In this document: positions 1-10,058 of the stretch, piece by piece
How positions within the stretch are numbered: the stretch's first letter is position 1
Layout: the number at the start of each line of letters is the position of its first letter
Assembly: GCA_027310225.1 (NCBI GenBank)
Contig: DAIDBG010000094.1
Coordinates: 1-32,412 of the forward strand
Source of the DNA: a bacterium
Lineage (GTDB): Bacteria; Pseudomonadota; Gammaproteobacteria; Burkholderiales; SG8-41
Direction of reading: 5' to 3'
DNA: 32,412 nucleotides
Made by a program: the position numbers and the translations under genes
Notes under the pieces: model-generated
The model's input: the letters and a program-made list of their open reading frames with translations, nothing else
What the model was told of the DNA's origin: nothing
Databases searched by the model: none

Positions 1-2481
1 GCAGAAGATCACGCGCTTCACGTGCTCCGGATGGATGTCCTTCGCTTCCCAATCCTCGTTTACGGCATTGAACCTGTCGGTGGCGAATTCCTCGAGCGGG
101 GATACCGACTCCTTGTGGCGCAACAGGCTCTTGGGCGTGAACAGGATCAGCGGCTTGCGGAACGGCCGGATCATCTGCCGCCGCAGCAGGTAATAGAGCT
201 GCACGGGTGTCGCGGGAACGCAAACCTGCATGTTGTACTCCGCGCACAACTGCAGATAGCGCTCGATGCGGGCCGACGAGTGCTCCGGCCCCTGGCCCTC
301 GTAGCCGTGCGGCAGCAGCAGCGTGAGCCCGCACAGGCGCCCCCACTTGGCTTCGCCGGCCGCGATGAACTGGTCAATCACCACCTGCGCGCCGTTGGCA
401 AAATCGCCGAACTGCGCCTCCCAGACCACGAGCTCATTGGGGGCGGAGGTCGCGTAACCGTACTCGAACCCGACCACCGCCTCCTCGGAGAGCAGCGAGT
501 CAATCACCACGAAGTCGCCCTGCCTCTCGCTCACGTGCTGCAGCGGGACGTAGATGCCCTGGTCCCAGCGCTCGCGGTTCTGGTCGTGCAGCACGGCGTG
601 GCGGTGGAAGAAGGTGCCGCGCCCGCTGTCCTCGCCCGAGACCCGCACCGAGTAGCCTTCGTGCAGCAGCGTGGCGAACGCCAGGTGCTCGGCCATGCCC
701 CAATCGAGCGGGAGCTTGCCCTGCGCCATGAGCCGCCGGTTCTCGATCACCTTCTGCACCGCGGGATGCAGCTTGAAATTATCGGGTACGATGGTGAGGC
801 GCTCGCCGAGCATCTTCAGTGTCTCGAGCGGCAGCCGGGTGTCGCCGTGCTCGTTCCACTTGCCGCCCTTGTAGCGGCTCCAGTCAATCTCGAATGGCGG
901 CTTGTAGCTGGACAGGATCGTCTTGTTGGTGTGGTGGCCGTCGTCGAGCGCCTTGCGGAAAGTGCTGACCAGATCGTCGGCCTCGCCCTCTCGGATCACC
1001 CCTTCCCGCTGCAACCGGTCGGCATACAGCTTGCGGGTGGTGGGCAGCTTCGCGATGGTCTTGTACATCAGCGGCTGGGTGACCATCGGCTCGTCCTGCT
1101 CGTTGTGCCCCAGCCTGCGGTAGCACACCAGGTCGATCACCACGTCCTTGTGGAATTTCATGCGGTAATCGAGCGCGATCTCGGTCACCAGGCACACCGC
1201 ATCCGGGTCGTCGCCGTTGACGTGGAGGATCGGCACTTCCAGCATTTTTGCGACATCGGTGCAGTAGAGCGTCGAGCGCGTGTCCCGCAGGTCGGAGGTG
1301 GTGAAACCGATCTGGTTGTTGATGATGATGTGCACCGTGCCGCCCGTGCCGTAGCCGCGCGTCTGCGCGAGCTCAAGCGTTTCCTGGATCACGCCCTGCC
1401 CCGAGAACGAGGCGTCACCGTGGATCAGCACCGGCAGCACCTGGTCGCCCTTGAAGTCGCGGCGCCGGTGCTGGCGCGCGCGCACCGATCCTTCCACCAC
1501 CGGATTGACGATCTCGAGATGCGAAGGATTGAAGGCGAGCGTCACGTGCATCGGCCCGCCGGGCGTCATGATGTTCGAGGAGAAGCCCTGGTGGTACTTC
1601 ACGTCGCCCGCGAGCAGCGAATCGTCGTGCCTGCCCTCGAACTCCGCGAACAGGTTCCCGGGCATCTTGCCCATGGTGTTCACCAGCACGTTGATGCGGC
1701 CGCGGTGCGCCATGCCGATCACCAGCTCCTGCACGCCCGCCTTGCCGGCGTTCTGGAGCAGGATGTCGAGCTGGGGAATCAGCGACTCGCCGCCTTCGAG
1801 CGAGAAGCGCTTCTGGCCCACGTAGCGGGTGTGGAGATAACGCTCGAGCGTCTCGGCCGCCGTCAGCCGCTCCAGGATGTGCTTCCGGTACCCGGCGTCG
1901 TAGCCCGGGGTCGCGCGGATGCTCTCGATCCGTTCCTGGATCCAGCGCTTTTGCGGAATGTCGGAAATGTACAGGTATTCGGAGCCGATGGTGCGGCAGT
2001 AGGTGTCCCCGAGAAACTGCAGGATGTCCCGCAGCCTCATCTCGCGCGGCCCGACCAGGGTGCCGGTGTTGAACACCGTGTCCATGTCGGATTCCGCGAG
2101 GCCGTAGAACGCGGGGTCGAGCTCGGGAATTTCGGGTCTTTCCTGCCGTTTCAGGGGATCAATGTCGGCGTGGCGCACGCCCTGGAAGCGGTACGCCGAG
2201 ATGAGCTGCAGCACGGTGAACTGCTTCGCCCCGAGCTGGGGCCGGTCAATGACGACGGCCGGCGCCGCATGGCGTTCTCTGGCGAGTCGCGCGAAGCGCT
2301 CCTGGATCTCGAAGTGCGAGACGTCCACCGCCCCGCTGTCGAGCCGCTGCAGATCGTCGAAATAGCCGCGCCAGCGCGGTTCGACCGACGCCGGATCCCT
2401 GAGATAGGCGTCGTACAGCGCCTCGATGAACGGCGCGTTGGCGCCGAAGAGATAGGAATTGCCGAGCATCTGCTTCATCAT
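1..2481 (-). CDS. sucA: 2-oxoglutarate dehydrogenase E1 component (3' end truncated by window edge)
   Basis: Reverse-strand reading from ATG at 2481/2478 gives [30 protein letters not shown]..., ...[13 protein letters not shown]..., ...[24 protein letters not shown]..., ...[20 protein letters not shown]..., all typical SucA motifs. The frame stays open to position 1, so it is absent from the ORF track. Start overlaps the gltA stop (ATGA). Confidence 0.95.
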   Translation of the reverse strand, partial: MMKQMLGNSYLFGANAPFIEALYDAYLRDPASVEPRWRGYFDDLQRLDSGAVDVSHFEIQERFARLARERHAAPAVVIDRPQLGAKQFTVLQLISAYRFQGVRHADIDPLKRQERPEIPELDPAFYGLAESDMDTVFNTGTLVGPREMRLRDILQFLGDTYCRTIGSEYLYISDIPQKRWIQERIESIRATPGYDAGYRKHILERLTAAETLERYLHTRYVGQKRFSLEGGESLIPQLDILLQNAGKAGVQELVIGMAHRGRINVLVNTMGKMPGNLFAEFEGRHDDSLLAGDVKYHQGFSSNIMTPGGPMHVTLAFNPSHLEIVNPVVEGSVRARQHRRRDFKGDQVLPVLIHGDASFSGQGVIQETLELAQTRGYGTGGTVHIIINNQIGFTTSDLRDTRSTLYCTDVAKMLEVPILHVNGDDPDAVCLVTEIALDYRMKFHKDVVIDLVCYRRLGHNEQDEPMVTQPLMYKTIAKLPTTRKLYADRLQREGVIREGEADDLVSTFRKALDDGHHTNKTILSSYKPPFEIDWSRYKGGKWNEHGDTRLPLETLKMLGERLTIVPDNFKLHPAVQKVIENRRLMAQGKLPLDWGMAEHLAFATLLHEGYSVRVSGEDSGRGTFFHRHAVLHDQNRERWDQGIYVPLQHVSERQGDFVVIDSLLSEEAVVGFEYGYATSAPNELVVWEAQFGDFANGAQVVIDQFIAAGEAKWGRLCGLTLLLPHGYEGQGPEHSSARIERYLQLCAEYNMQVCVPATPVQLYYLLRRQMIRPFRKPLILFTPKSLLRHKESVSPLEEFATDRFNAVNEDWEAKDIHPEHVKRVIFC

Positions 2482-3776
2482 TTGCGCTTTGCCGCAGGCA
2501 CGAATTCGCGCCGCGTGGCGCCCGCGAAGAGCTGGCGCGGCCGGCCGATCTTCTGGTCGGGATCGGTGATCATCTCTTTCCACTGCGCGATCCAGCCCAC
2601 CGTGCGGGCGAGCGCGAAAATCGCGGTGAACATGCTGACCGGGATGCCGAGCGCCTTGTAAACGATGCCCGAGTAGAAATCCACGTTGGGATAGAGCTTG
2701 CGCTTGATGAAGTACTCGTCCTCGAGCGCGATCTTCTCCAGCGCCAGCGCCAGCTTGAACAGCTTGTCGTCCTTGAGGCCGAGCTCCTCCAGCACCTCGT
2801 GGCAGGTCTTCTGGATGAGCTTGGCGCGCGGATCATAGTTCTTGTAAACGCGGTGGCCGAATCCCATCAGCATGGCGTGGCCGTCCTTGTCCTTGACGCG
2901 CTTGATGAACGCGGGGATGTTCTTCGCGTCGTCTATCTCCCCCAGCAGCTTGAGCACCGCCTCGTTGGCGCCGCCGTGCGCCGGTCCCCACAGGCTGGCG
3001 ATGCCGGCGGCGATGCAGGCGAAAGGGTTCGCGCCCGACGAACCCGCCAGGCGCACCGTCGAGGTCGAGGCGTTCTGCTCGTGATCGGCATGCAGGATCA
3101 GTATGCGCTCCATCGCGCGCGAGAGGACCGGGTTGGGCCGGTACTCCTCGCACGGCGTGCCGAACATCATGTAGAGGAAGTTGTCCACGTAGGACAGCGC
3201 GTTTCTCGGGTACATGAACGGCTGGCCCGTGGTGTACTTGTAGGTCATCGCCGTGATCGTCGGCAGCTTCGCGATCAGGCGGAACGCCGAGATCTCCCGG
3301 TTGCGCGCGTCGTGGATATTGATCGAGTCGTGATAAAAGGCGGAAAGCGCGCCCACCACGCCGCACAGCACCGCCATCGGGTGCGCGTCGCGGCGGAAGC
3401 CGGAATAGAAGCGTATCAGCTGCTCGTGCACCATGGTGTGGCGGGTGACGATGTTCACGAATTCGTCGAGCTGCTGCTTGTCGGGCAATTCGCCGTTGAG
3501 GATCAGATACGCCACTTCCAGGAAGGAGCAGTGCTCGGCGAGTTGCTCGATGGGATAGCCGCGGTACTGCAGGATGCCCTTGTCGCCGTCAATGTAGGTA
3601 ATGCTGGAGCGGCAACTGGCCGTGGACATGAAACCGGGGTCGTAGGTGAATTTTCCGGTCTTGCCGTAGAGCGCGCGGACGTCAATCACGTCCGGCCCGA
3701 CGGTTCCCGTCATCACCGGGAGGTCAATCGGGGGCGTGCCGTCAGTAAAGGTCAGGGTTGCCAGCTTTTCCGCCAT
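2478..3776 (-). CDS. gltA: citrate synthase (type II, hexameric-like)
   Basis: 432 aa [77 protein letters not shown] motifs. Confidence 0.96.
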   Translation of the reverse strand: MAEKLATLTFTDGTPPIDLPVMTGTVGPDVIDVRALYGKTGKFTYDPGFMSTASCRSSITYIDGDKGILQYRGYPIEQLAEHCSFLEVAYLILNGELPDKQQLDEFVNIVTRHTMVHEQLIRFYSGFRRDAHPMAVLCGVVGALSAFYHDSINIHDARNREISAFRLIAKLPTITAMTYKYTTGQPFMYPRNALSYVDNFLYMMFGTPCEEYRPNPVLSRAMERILILHADHEQNASTSTVRLAGSSGANPFACIAAGIASLWGPAHGGANEAVLKLLGEIDDAKNIPAFIKRVKDKDGHAMLMGFGHRVYKNYDPRAKLIQKTCHEVLEELGLKDDKLFKLALALEKIALEDEYFIKRKLYPNVDFYSGIVYKALGIPVSMFTAIFALARTVGWIAQWKEMITDPDQKIGRPRQLFAGATRREFVPAAKRK

Positions 3777-3848
3777 AAAGGTTCTCCGTTCTTTCTGTGA
3801 CTTTATACGGCTCGCGCCGTTCCCGCGCCCCGCGTCCGCGCCGGTTCC

Positions 3849-4079
3849 TCAGCCGGCACGCAGCATCTCCACCACCGCCCGGTGGCGCGGCGCGGGTTCC
3901 CGCCGCCCGAGCGCCAGGTCCAGCAGATCGTTGTCGGGCTGATCGAGCAGCTCGCTGAAGACCTCCCTCTGCCCGGCGTCGAGCCGCTCGAAGTGGCGCT
4001 CGAGGAACGCCTTGAGGATCAGGTCGAGCTCGAGCAGTCCCCGGCGGCAGCGCCAGCGTACGCGGTCGAGGTCCGCCAT
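3849..4079 (-). CDS. sdhE: FAD assembly factor SdhE (succinate dehydrogenase flavinylation)
   Basis: 76 aa, MADLDRVRWRCRRGLLELDLILKAFLERHF..., contains the RRGLLELDL (RRGxxE-type) signature; located between sdhB and gltA. Confidence 0.9.
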   Translation of the reverse strand: MADLDRVRWRCRRGLLELDLILKAFLERHFERLDAGQREVFSELLDQPDNDLLDLALGRREPAPRHRAVVEMLRAG

Positions 4080-4091
4080 GCGGCCGACCTA

Positions 4092-4123
4092 GGAATTTGC
4101 CGGGCTCACGCCCGCCAAATTCC
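4092..4123. repeat. 32-nt palindrome between sdhB and sdhE
   Basis: GGAATTTGCCGGGC-TCAC-GCCCGCCAAATTCC; 8-bp plus 5-bp stem with one C/C mismatch; shares its core with the 25782-25812 palindrome. Confidence 0.75.
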
Positions 4124-4211
4124 GAACATGCAACAACATCCGGACACTGGAACTCAACGCTATCCTCTGCCACGCCCGCGCCATCTTCTGCATTTCGAAA
4201 CGATCCATTGA

Positions 4212-4243
4212 GGAACTCGTGCGACTGAAGCTCCACGAATTCC
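4212..4243. repeat. 32-nt palindrome overlapping the sdhB stop codon
   Basis: GGAACTCGTG-(12-nt loop)-CACGAATTCC; 10-bp stem with one mismatch in DNA that is a G-U pair in the sdh transcript. Confidence 0.65.
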
Positions 4244-4938
4244 TAAACGGTGCGCTTGACCAGGAGCTCCTTGATCTTGCCGATCGCCCGGGTCGGGTTG
4301 AGCCCCTTCGGGCACACTTCCACGCAATTCATGATCGTGTGGCAGCGGAAGAGGCGATATGGATCTTCCAAGTTGTCCAGCCGCTCGTTGGTCGCCTGGT
4401 CGCGCGTGTCCGTGATGAAGCGGTAGGCCTGCAGCAGGCCGGCCGGGCCGACGAACTTGTCCGGGTTCCACCAGAACGAGGGACAGGCGGTCGAGCAGGC
4501 CGCGCACAGGATGCACTCGTAGAGCCCGTTCAACTCCTCGCGGTCCTCGGGCGACTGCAGTCGCTCCTTCTCGGGCGGCGGATCATTGTTGATGAGATAA
4601 GGCTTGATCGAGTGGTACTGCTTGAAGAACTGGGACATGTCCACGATCAGGTCGCGGATCACGGGCAGGCCCGGCAGCGGCCGGATCTCCACCGGTTCCT
4701 TCAGGCCCGCGACGCTCGTGATGCAGGCCAGTCCGTTCCTGCCGTTGATGTTCATCGCGTCCGACCCGCACACCCCCTCCCGGCACGAGCGCCGGAACGA
4801 GAGAGTGTCGTCCAGCGTCTTGATGCGCACCAGCGCGTCGAGCAGCATGCGGTCGGTGGGCTCGAGCGCCACGTCGTAGTCCTGCATGCGCGGCTTGTCG
4901 TCCGTCTCCGGGTTATAGCGGTAGATCAAGAATCGCAT
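4243..4938 (-). CDS. sdhB: succinate dehydrogenase iron-sulfur subunit
   Basis: Start reassigned to internal ATG at 4938 (MRFLIYRYNPETDDKPRMQDYDVALEP...). Motifs: SCREGVCGSDAMNINGRNGLAC, CILCAACSTACPSFWWN, CHTIMNCVEVCPKGLNP. Confidence 0.95.
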   Translation of the reverse strand: MRFLIYRYNPETDDKPRMQDYDVALEPTDRMLLDALVRIKTLDDTLSFRRSCREGVCGSDAMNINGRNGLACITSVAGLKEPVEIRPLPGLPVIRDLIVDMSQFFKQYHSIKPYLINNDPPPEKERLQSPEDREELNGLYECILCAACSTACPSFWWNPDKFVGPAGLLQAYRFITDTRDQATNERLDNLEDPYRLFRCHTIMNCVEVCPKGLNPTRAIGKIKELLVKRTV

Positions 4939-4956
4939 TACCTGCTCCGCAAGTTC

Positions 4957-5023
4957 GTCACACGTTTCTCGTTGCTTGCCAGCGACCACAACATCAACAC
5001 CAGGAACGAGTAACGAGTCACTC
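4957..5023. repeat. heptamer-based imperfect inverted repeat between sdhA and sdhB
   Basis: GTCACACGTTTCTCGTTGC (4957-4975) pairs 15/19 with GGAACGAGTAACGAGTCAC (5003-5021); right arm is GGAACGA|GTAACGA|GTCACTC. Confidence 0.65.
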
Positions 5024-6787
5024 TCAATAAACCCGGGCCTTGGGCTCGAACGCCTCCACGGTAAGCGGCTTGCCGTGCACCGGCTTGTAGTCGAGACGGT
5101 TGCCCTGCTTGTACCACAAGGTATGCTTCATCCAGTTCGCGTCGTCGCGCTGGTGGTGGTCGGCGCGGTCGTGGGCTCCGCGGCTCTCGGTGCGCGCTTC
5201 CGCCGAGATCATCGTCGCCAGCGCGACTTCGATCAGGTTGTCCAGCTCCAGCGCCTCCACTCGCGCCGTATTGAAGGTCTTGCTCTTGTCGCCGATCCCG
5301 CTATGTCCGGCACGCGCGGCTACTTCCTTGATTTTATCAACCCCCTGCTTGAGCAGATCGCCGAAGCGGAACACGCCGCAGTAGGCCTGCATGACCCTGC
5401 GCATCTCCGCCTGCACTTCAGCCACTCGTTCGCCGTCTTTCTGTGTTTCCAGACGCGCCAGACGCGCCAGCGGGCGATCCGCCGCATCGTCCGGCAAAGG
5501 CTTGAGATGCGGATTACGCTTCAGGTCGTCAATGATCTGCCGTGCCGCCGAGCGCCCGAACACCAGCAGATCCAGCAACGAATTGCAGCCCAGGCGGTTT
5601 GCGCCGTGCACCGACACACAGGCGCATTCGCCTGCCGCATACAGTCCCCGCACCACTTCCTCCGGACCGGTCGCGCCGGGCGCGACGACCTGGCCGTGAT
5701 AGTTGGCGGGAATCCCGCCCATCATGTAATGCGCCGTGGGCACGACCGGTATCGGCTCCCTGACCGGGTCCACGTTGGCGAACTTGATCGCGATCTCGCG
5801 GATGCCGGGCAGGCGCCTGTTGATGACTTCGGAACCGAGATGGTCGAGCTTGAGCAGAATGTGATCGGCATCCTTGCCGGCGCCGCGGCCTTCCTTGATT
5901 TCGGTTGCCATCGCACGCGACACCACGTCGCGGGATGCGAGGTCCTTGGCGTTGGGCGCGTAACGCTCCATGAAGCGCTCGCCGTTTTTATTGAGCAGAA
6001 ATCCGCCTTCGCCGCGCACCCCTTCGGTAATCAACACGCCGGCACCGTAGACCCCGGTCGGGTGAAACTGGAAAAACTCCATGTCCTGAAGCGGAAGGCC
6101 GGCCCGCGCCACCATGCCCAGGCCGTCACCGGTATTGATGAAGGCGTTGGTGCTGGATGCGAAAATGCGCCCGGCACCGCCGGTGGCCAGGAGCGTGCAG
6201 CGCCCCCGGAAGATCACGATCTCGCCGGTTTCGATCTCCATCGCCACCACGCCGAGCACCTCGCCGTCCCGGTCCCGGACGATATCGAGCGCCATCCACT
6301 CGATGAAGAACTGCGTGTGCACCTTGAGGTTCGCCTGGTAGAGCGTGTGCAGCATGGCGTGGCCGGTGCGGTCGGCGGCGGCACAGGCACGCTGCACCGG
6401 GTTCCTGCCGTATTCCTGCATGTGGCCGCCGAAAGGACGCTGGTAAATCCTGCCGTCGGGGAGACGGTCGAACGGCATGCCGAAATGTTCCAGCTCATAC
6501 ACCACTTCCGGTGCCGTTCGGCACATGAATTCGATCGCGTCCTGGTCGCCGAGGTAGTCGGCGCCCTTCACGGTGTCGTACATGTGCCAGTGCCAGTCGT
6601 CCTTCTCGATGTTGCCGAGCGAGGCCGCGACCCCGCCCTGCGCCGCCACTGTGTGGGAACGCGTCGGGAACACCTTCGACAGCAACGCGACCCGGAGATC
6701 GGCGCGGGCGAGCTCGAGCGCGGCGCGCATTCCCGCCCCGCCGCCGCCTACGATCACCGCGTCAAAGGTCCGGACCGGCAATCCCAT
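5024..6787 (-). CDS. sdhA: succinate dehydrogenase flavoprotein subunit
   Basis: 587 aa; DAVIVGGGGAGMRAALELA, FPTRSHTVAAQGGVAASLGN, HPTGVYGAGVLITEGVRGEGG, AAGECACVSVHGANRLGCNSLLDL. Confidence 0.97.
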   Translation of the reverse strand: MGLPVRTFDAVIVGGGGAGMRAALELARADLRVALLSKVFPTRSHTVAAQGGVAASLGNIEKDDWHWHMYDTVKGADYLGDQDAIEFMCRTAPEVVYELEHFGMPFDRLPDGRIYQRPFGGHMQEYGRNPVQRACAAADRTGHAMLHTLYQANLKVHTQFFIEWMALDIVRDRDGEVLGVVAMEIETGEIVIFRGRCTLLATGGAGRIFASSTNAFINTGDGLGMVARAGLPLQDMEFFQFHPTGVYGAGVLITEGVRGEGGFLLNKNGERFMERYAPNAKDLASRDVVSRAMATEIKEGRGAGKDADHILLKLDHLGSEVINRRLPGIREIAIKFANVDPVREPIPVVPTAHYMMGGIPANYHGQVVAPGATGPEEVVRGLYAAGECACVSVHGANRLGCNSLLDLLVFGRSAARQIIDDLKRNPHLKPLPDDAADRPLARLARLETQKDGERVAEVQAEMRRVMQAYCGVFRFGDLLKQGVDKIKEVAARAGHSGIGDKSKTFNTARVEALELDNLIEVALATMISAEARTESRGAHDRADHHQRDDANWMKHTLWYKQGNRLDYKPVHGKPLTVEAFEPKARVY

Positions 6788-7135
6788 CTACACCCCCCAC
6801 AGTATCTGCACCGACCACGCCGCGTACAGCAGCAGCGCCGCGATCACGATCACGTAAAGCGTGAGCCGCAGCCCGGCGTCCTTGAGGTAATCCATGAAGA
6901 TGTCCCGCACGCCGATCCAGGCGTGCCAGTACACGCTCAGCAGGAACAGCGCCGTGGAATAACGCACGGCCGGAATTTCCCACAACGCCTTCCAGTTCCA
7001 GTAATCGAATTCCGGCAGGCCCGCCAGCACCGCCACCAGCATCAGGGCATAAACCGCCATCACGACCGCGGTGATGCGTTGCGCCAGCCAGTCGCGCAGG
7101 CCGTAGTGGGCGCCGACGACTTCGCGCTTCACCAT
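6788..7135 (-). CDS. sdhD: succinate dehydrogenase membrane anchor subunit
   Basis: Internal ATG at 7135 gives MVKREVVGAHYGLRDWLAQRITAVVMAVYALM...HAWIGVRDIFMDYLKDAGLRL; typical SdhD, sits between sdhC and sdhA. Confidence 0.9.
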   Translation of the reverse strand: MVKREVVGAHYGLRDWLAQRITAVVMAVYALMLVAVLAGLPEFDYWNWKALWEIPAVRYSTALFLLSVYWHAWIGVRDIFMDYLKDAGLRLTLYVIVIAALLLYAAWSVQILWGV

Positions 7136-7590
7136 AGCCACACCCCGACGATCAGCGTCAGCCCGATGCTGACGGCGAGCACCGCCCTGGCGCTGGCGCG
7201 CGCCGGAGCCAGGTCGGTTCCATAATCCAGGTCGAGCGCCAGATAGCGGATGCCGGCGCACAGGTGATGAAGGAACGCCCAGATCACACCGATCGCGATC
7301 AGCTTGGCGAGCGGGTTGCCGAGCAGGTTCTTCAGCACGGCGTAGCCCTGGGGCGACTCGAGGCTCATCTGCAGCAGATACAGGAAAACGGGTATCAACA
7401 GGAACAGCGCCGCCCCGCTCGCCCGGTGCATGATTGATACGATCCCCGGTAGCGGCAGCCGGATCTTGAACAGGTTGAGGTACTTCGGGCGCGTCTTAAG
7501 CACCGGGCTTCTCGGTTCTGGAGCACTCGGAAGTGGCGTGCCCGGCGCCGTCAGCACTGTCCACTCTGCCTGCACCCGTGGTACAGGCAA
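7129..7590 (-). CDS. sdhC: succinate dehydrogenase cytochrome b556 subunit
   Basis: ...RPKYLNLFKIRLPLPGIVSIMHRASGAALFL...HHLCAGIRYLALDLDYG. The true start may be a GTG near 7502 (VLKTRPKYLNLF...), because the N-terminal ~30 aa of the ORF look non-conserved. Confidence 0.88.
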   Translation of the reverse strand: MPVPRVQAEWTVLTAPGTPLPSAPEPRSPVLKTRPKYLNLFKIRLPLPGIVSIMHRASGAALFLLIPVFLYLLQMSLESPQGYAVLKNLLGNPLAKLIAIGVIWAFLHHLCAGIRYLALDLDYGTDLAPARASARAVLAVSIGLTLIVGVWLW

Positions 7591-7749
7591 GCTTGAGCCT
7601 GCTCCGATTCACGTTGTTCCTGCGCAAGTCTTGTTTAGGCCTGAATTCTAGCAGTTTTCGCTGCACTGCATAAGCCATTGCCGGGCCCGCTGCGTCCGCC
7701 ATCCAGGAAATGGACGCCGTTGCCGCGCGCGGGCTCGCGCCCCTCCGGC

Positions 7750-7778
7750 TTGTCACCCTCAGCCGCGGTCGCTATCAT
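7750..7778 (+). promoter_or_regulatory. candidate sigma70 promoter for mdh transcription unit
   Basis: TTGTCA (7750-7755), 17-nt spacer, TATCAT (7773-7778), about 95 nt upstream of the mdh ATG; GGAG Shine-Dalgarno-like sequence just upstream of the ATG. Confidence 0.55.
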
Positions 7779-7872
7779 CGCTGCACGCGAACGAGTGCGC
7801 GCGCTGTCCGGCTTTCGCCGTGCCTCCTTCCCGAACCACAAGACCGCGTCCCGTCATTCAGGAGTCCATTAG

Positions 7873-8862
7873 ATGAAACGCCCCTTGCGTGTCGCCGTCA
7901 CCGGCGCTGCCGGCCAGATCGGCTACAGCCTGCTGCCTCGAATCGCCGGCGGCGAGATGCTCGGAAGAGACCAGCCCGTCATCCTCCAGCTGCTCGAGAT
8001 TCCCGACGAGAAGGCCCAGAAAGCGCTCAAGGGCGTCATGATGGAGCTCGATGACTGCGCCTTTCCCCTGTTGCACGGCATGGTTCCCGCCGCCGACCCC
8101 GTGGTGGCGTTCCAGGACGCCGATATCGCGCTGCTGGTCGGCGCCCGGCCCCGCGGCCCGGGCATGGAGCGCAAGGATCTCCTCGACGCCAACGGAAAGA
8201 TATTCGCGCCGCAGGGAAAAGCGCTGTCGGAAGTTGCAAGCCGCGACGTCAAGGTGCTGGTGGTGGGCAATCCCGCCAACACCAATTGCCTGATCGCGAT
8301 GAAAAATGCGCCCGGTCTCAAGCCATCCAACTTCTCCGGGATGATGCGGCTCGACCACAACCGCGCGCTCACGCAGCTCGCGCAGAAAATCGGCGCGCCG
8401 GTGGCCGGCGTGCGCAAGATGGCCGTGTGGGGAAACCACTCTGCGACCCAGTACCCGGACCTCTTCCACGCCGAGGTGGACGGCAGGAAGGCCTGGCCGA
8501 TGATCAACGACCGGGCCTGGCTGGAAAAGGACTTCATCCCCACCATCCAGAAACGCGGCGCCGCCATCATCGAGGCGCGCGGGCTGTCCTCGGCGGCGAG
8601 CGCGGCCAACGCTGCGATGGACCATGTGCGCGACTGGGTGTTCGGCACCCGTGAGAGCGACTGGACGAGCATGGGAATCCCCTCCGACGGCAGCTACGAC
8701 ATACCCGAAGGCGTGATCTACGGTCATCCCTGCGTCTGCCGCAACGGCCGCTACGAGCTCGTAAAGGGCCTCGACCTCAGCGATTTCAGCCGCGTGCGCA
8801 TGCAGGCGACGCTGAAGGAGCTGCAGGAGGAGCGCGATTCGATCCGGCACCTCCTCGGCTGA
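7873..8862 (+). CDS. mdh: malate dehydrogenase
   Basis: 329 aa; [80 protein letters not shown]. Confidence 0.97.
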   Translation: MKRPLRVAVTGAAGQIGYSLLPRIAGGEMLGRDQPVILQLLEIPDEKAQKALKGVMMELDDCAFPLLHGMVPAADPVVAFQDADIALLVGARPRGPGMERKDLLDANGKIFAPQGKALSEVASRDVKVLVVGNPANTNCLIAMKNAPGLKPSNFSGMMRLDHNRALTQLAQKIGAPVAGVRKMAVWGNHSATQYPDLFHAEVDGRKAWPMINDRAWLEKDFIPTIQKRGAAIIEARGLSSAASAANAAMDHVRDWVFGTRESDWTSMGIPSDGSYDIPEGVIYGHPCVCRNGRYELVKGLDLSDFSRVRMQATLKELQEERDSIRHLLG

Positions 8863-8884
8863 AACCCGATCGAAACCGCAGATC

Positions 8885-10033
8885 ATGAGCGAAGCGCACG
8901 CCGGGCCCAAGCCCAAGAAATCGGTGGCGCTGTCCGGCGTCGCGGCGGGCAGCACCGCGCTGTGCACGGTCGGCCGCAGCGGCAACGATCTCCATTACCG
9001 CGGCTACGACATCCTCGAGGTGGCGGAGTACTGCGAGTTCGAGGAAATCGCCCACCTGCTGGTGCACGGCTGGCTGCCGGCACGGGCCGAGCTCTCCGCC
9101 TACAAGACCCGGCTCCGCGCCCTGCGCGGGCTGCCCGAGCCGGTGCGCGAAGTGCTCGAGCGCATTCCGGCCGCCGCTCACCCGATGGACGTGATGCGCA
9201 CCGGCTGCTCTGCGCTCGGCACGGTGCTGCCGGAAAAGGAAGACCACAATCTTCCCGGCGCACGCGACATCGCCGACCGGCTGATGGCCTGCTCCGGCTC
9301 GATGCTGCTCTACTGGTATCACTACAGCCACCACGGCCGCCGCATCGAGCTCGAGACCGATGACGATTCGATCGGCGCACATTTCCTGCACCTGCTCCAC
9401 GGCCGGCCGGTGAAACCGCTGTGGGTGAAGGCGATGCACACCTCGCTCGTGCTCTACGCGGAGCATGAATTCAACGCCTCCACCTTCACGGCGCGCGTCA
9501 TCGCCGGCACCGGATCCGACCTGTATTCCGCCGTCACCGGCGCCATCGGGGCGCTGCGCGGACCCAAGCACGGAGGGGCGAACGAAGTCGGGTTCGAGGT
9601 CATGAACCGCTACCAGACGCCCGACGAGGCGGAGAACGACATCGTCACGCGCCTGCGCAACAGGGAGGTCGTGATCGGGTTCGGCCACCCGGTCTATACC
9701 ATCGCCGATCCCCGCAACCGGGTGATCAAGGAGGTGGCGCGGCGCCTCTCGCAGGACGCCGGCGACATGAAGCTGTTCGACATCGCCGACCGGATCGAGG
9801 CGGTGATGATGCGCGAGAAGAAGATGTTCGCGAACCTCGACTGGTTCTCGGCGGTGTCCTACAGCAGGATGGGCGTTCCCACCGCGATGTTCACGCCGGT
9901 CTTCGTCATCGCGCGCACCAGCGGCTGGTCGGCCCACGTCATCGAGCAGCGCATTGACAACCGGATCATCCGGCCCACCGCGGTCTATACCGGACCCGAG
10001 CCGCGCCAATTCGTTCCGATTGACAAGCGCTGA
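8885..10033 (+). CDS. prpC: second citrate synthase family protein, 2-methylcitrate synthase type
   Basis: 382 aa; [94 protein letters not shown]; followed by a prpD-family gene. Confidence 0.85.
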   Translation: MSEAHAGPKPKKSVALSGVAAGSTALCTVGRSGNDLHYRGYDILEVAEYCEFEEIAHLLVHGWLPARAELSAYKTRLRALRGLPEPVREVLERIPAAAHPMDVMRTGCSALGTVLPEKEDHNLPGARDIADRLMACSGSMLLYWYHYSHHGRRIELETDDDSIGAHFLHLLHGRPVKPLWVKAMHTSLVLYAEHEFNASTFTARVIAGTGSDLYSAVTGAIGALRGPKHGGANEVGFEVMNRYQTPDEAENDIVTRLRNREVVIGFGHPVYTIADPRNRVIKEVARRLSQDAGDMKLFDIADRIEAVMMREKKMFANLDWFSAVSYSRMGVPTAMFTPVFVIARTSGWSAHVIEQRIDNRIIRPTAVYTGPEPRQFVPIDKR

Positions 10034-10058
10034 ATCCTCATCCCTTCATGGAGCAGTC

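Noticed and set aside
22-2661. 879-aa plus-strand ORF and other long antisense ORFs (4976-7225 +, 10378-13209 +, 10523-12568 -, 12695-14404 -)
   Set aside because: They are antisense or out of frame to sucA, sdhA, prpD and E1 genes with clear family motifs; such long shadow ORFs are expected in high-GC DNA. Their His/Arg/Val/Ala-rich sequences show no recognisable domain.
3742-4236. 164-aa minus-strand ORF spanning the sdhB-sdhE-gltA spacers
   Set aside because: Overlaps sdhE out of frame and runs through both palindromes; the translation looks like read-through of non-coding sequence.
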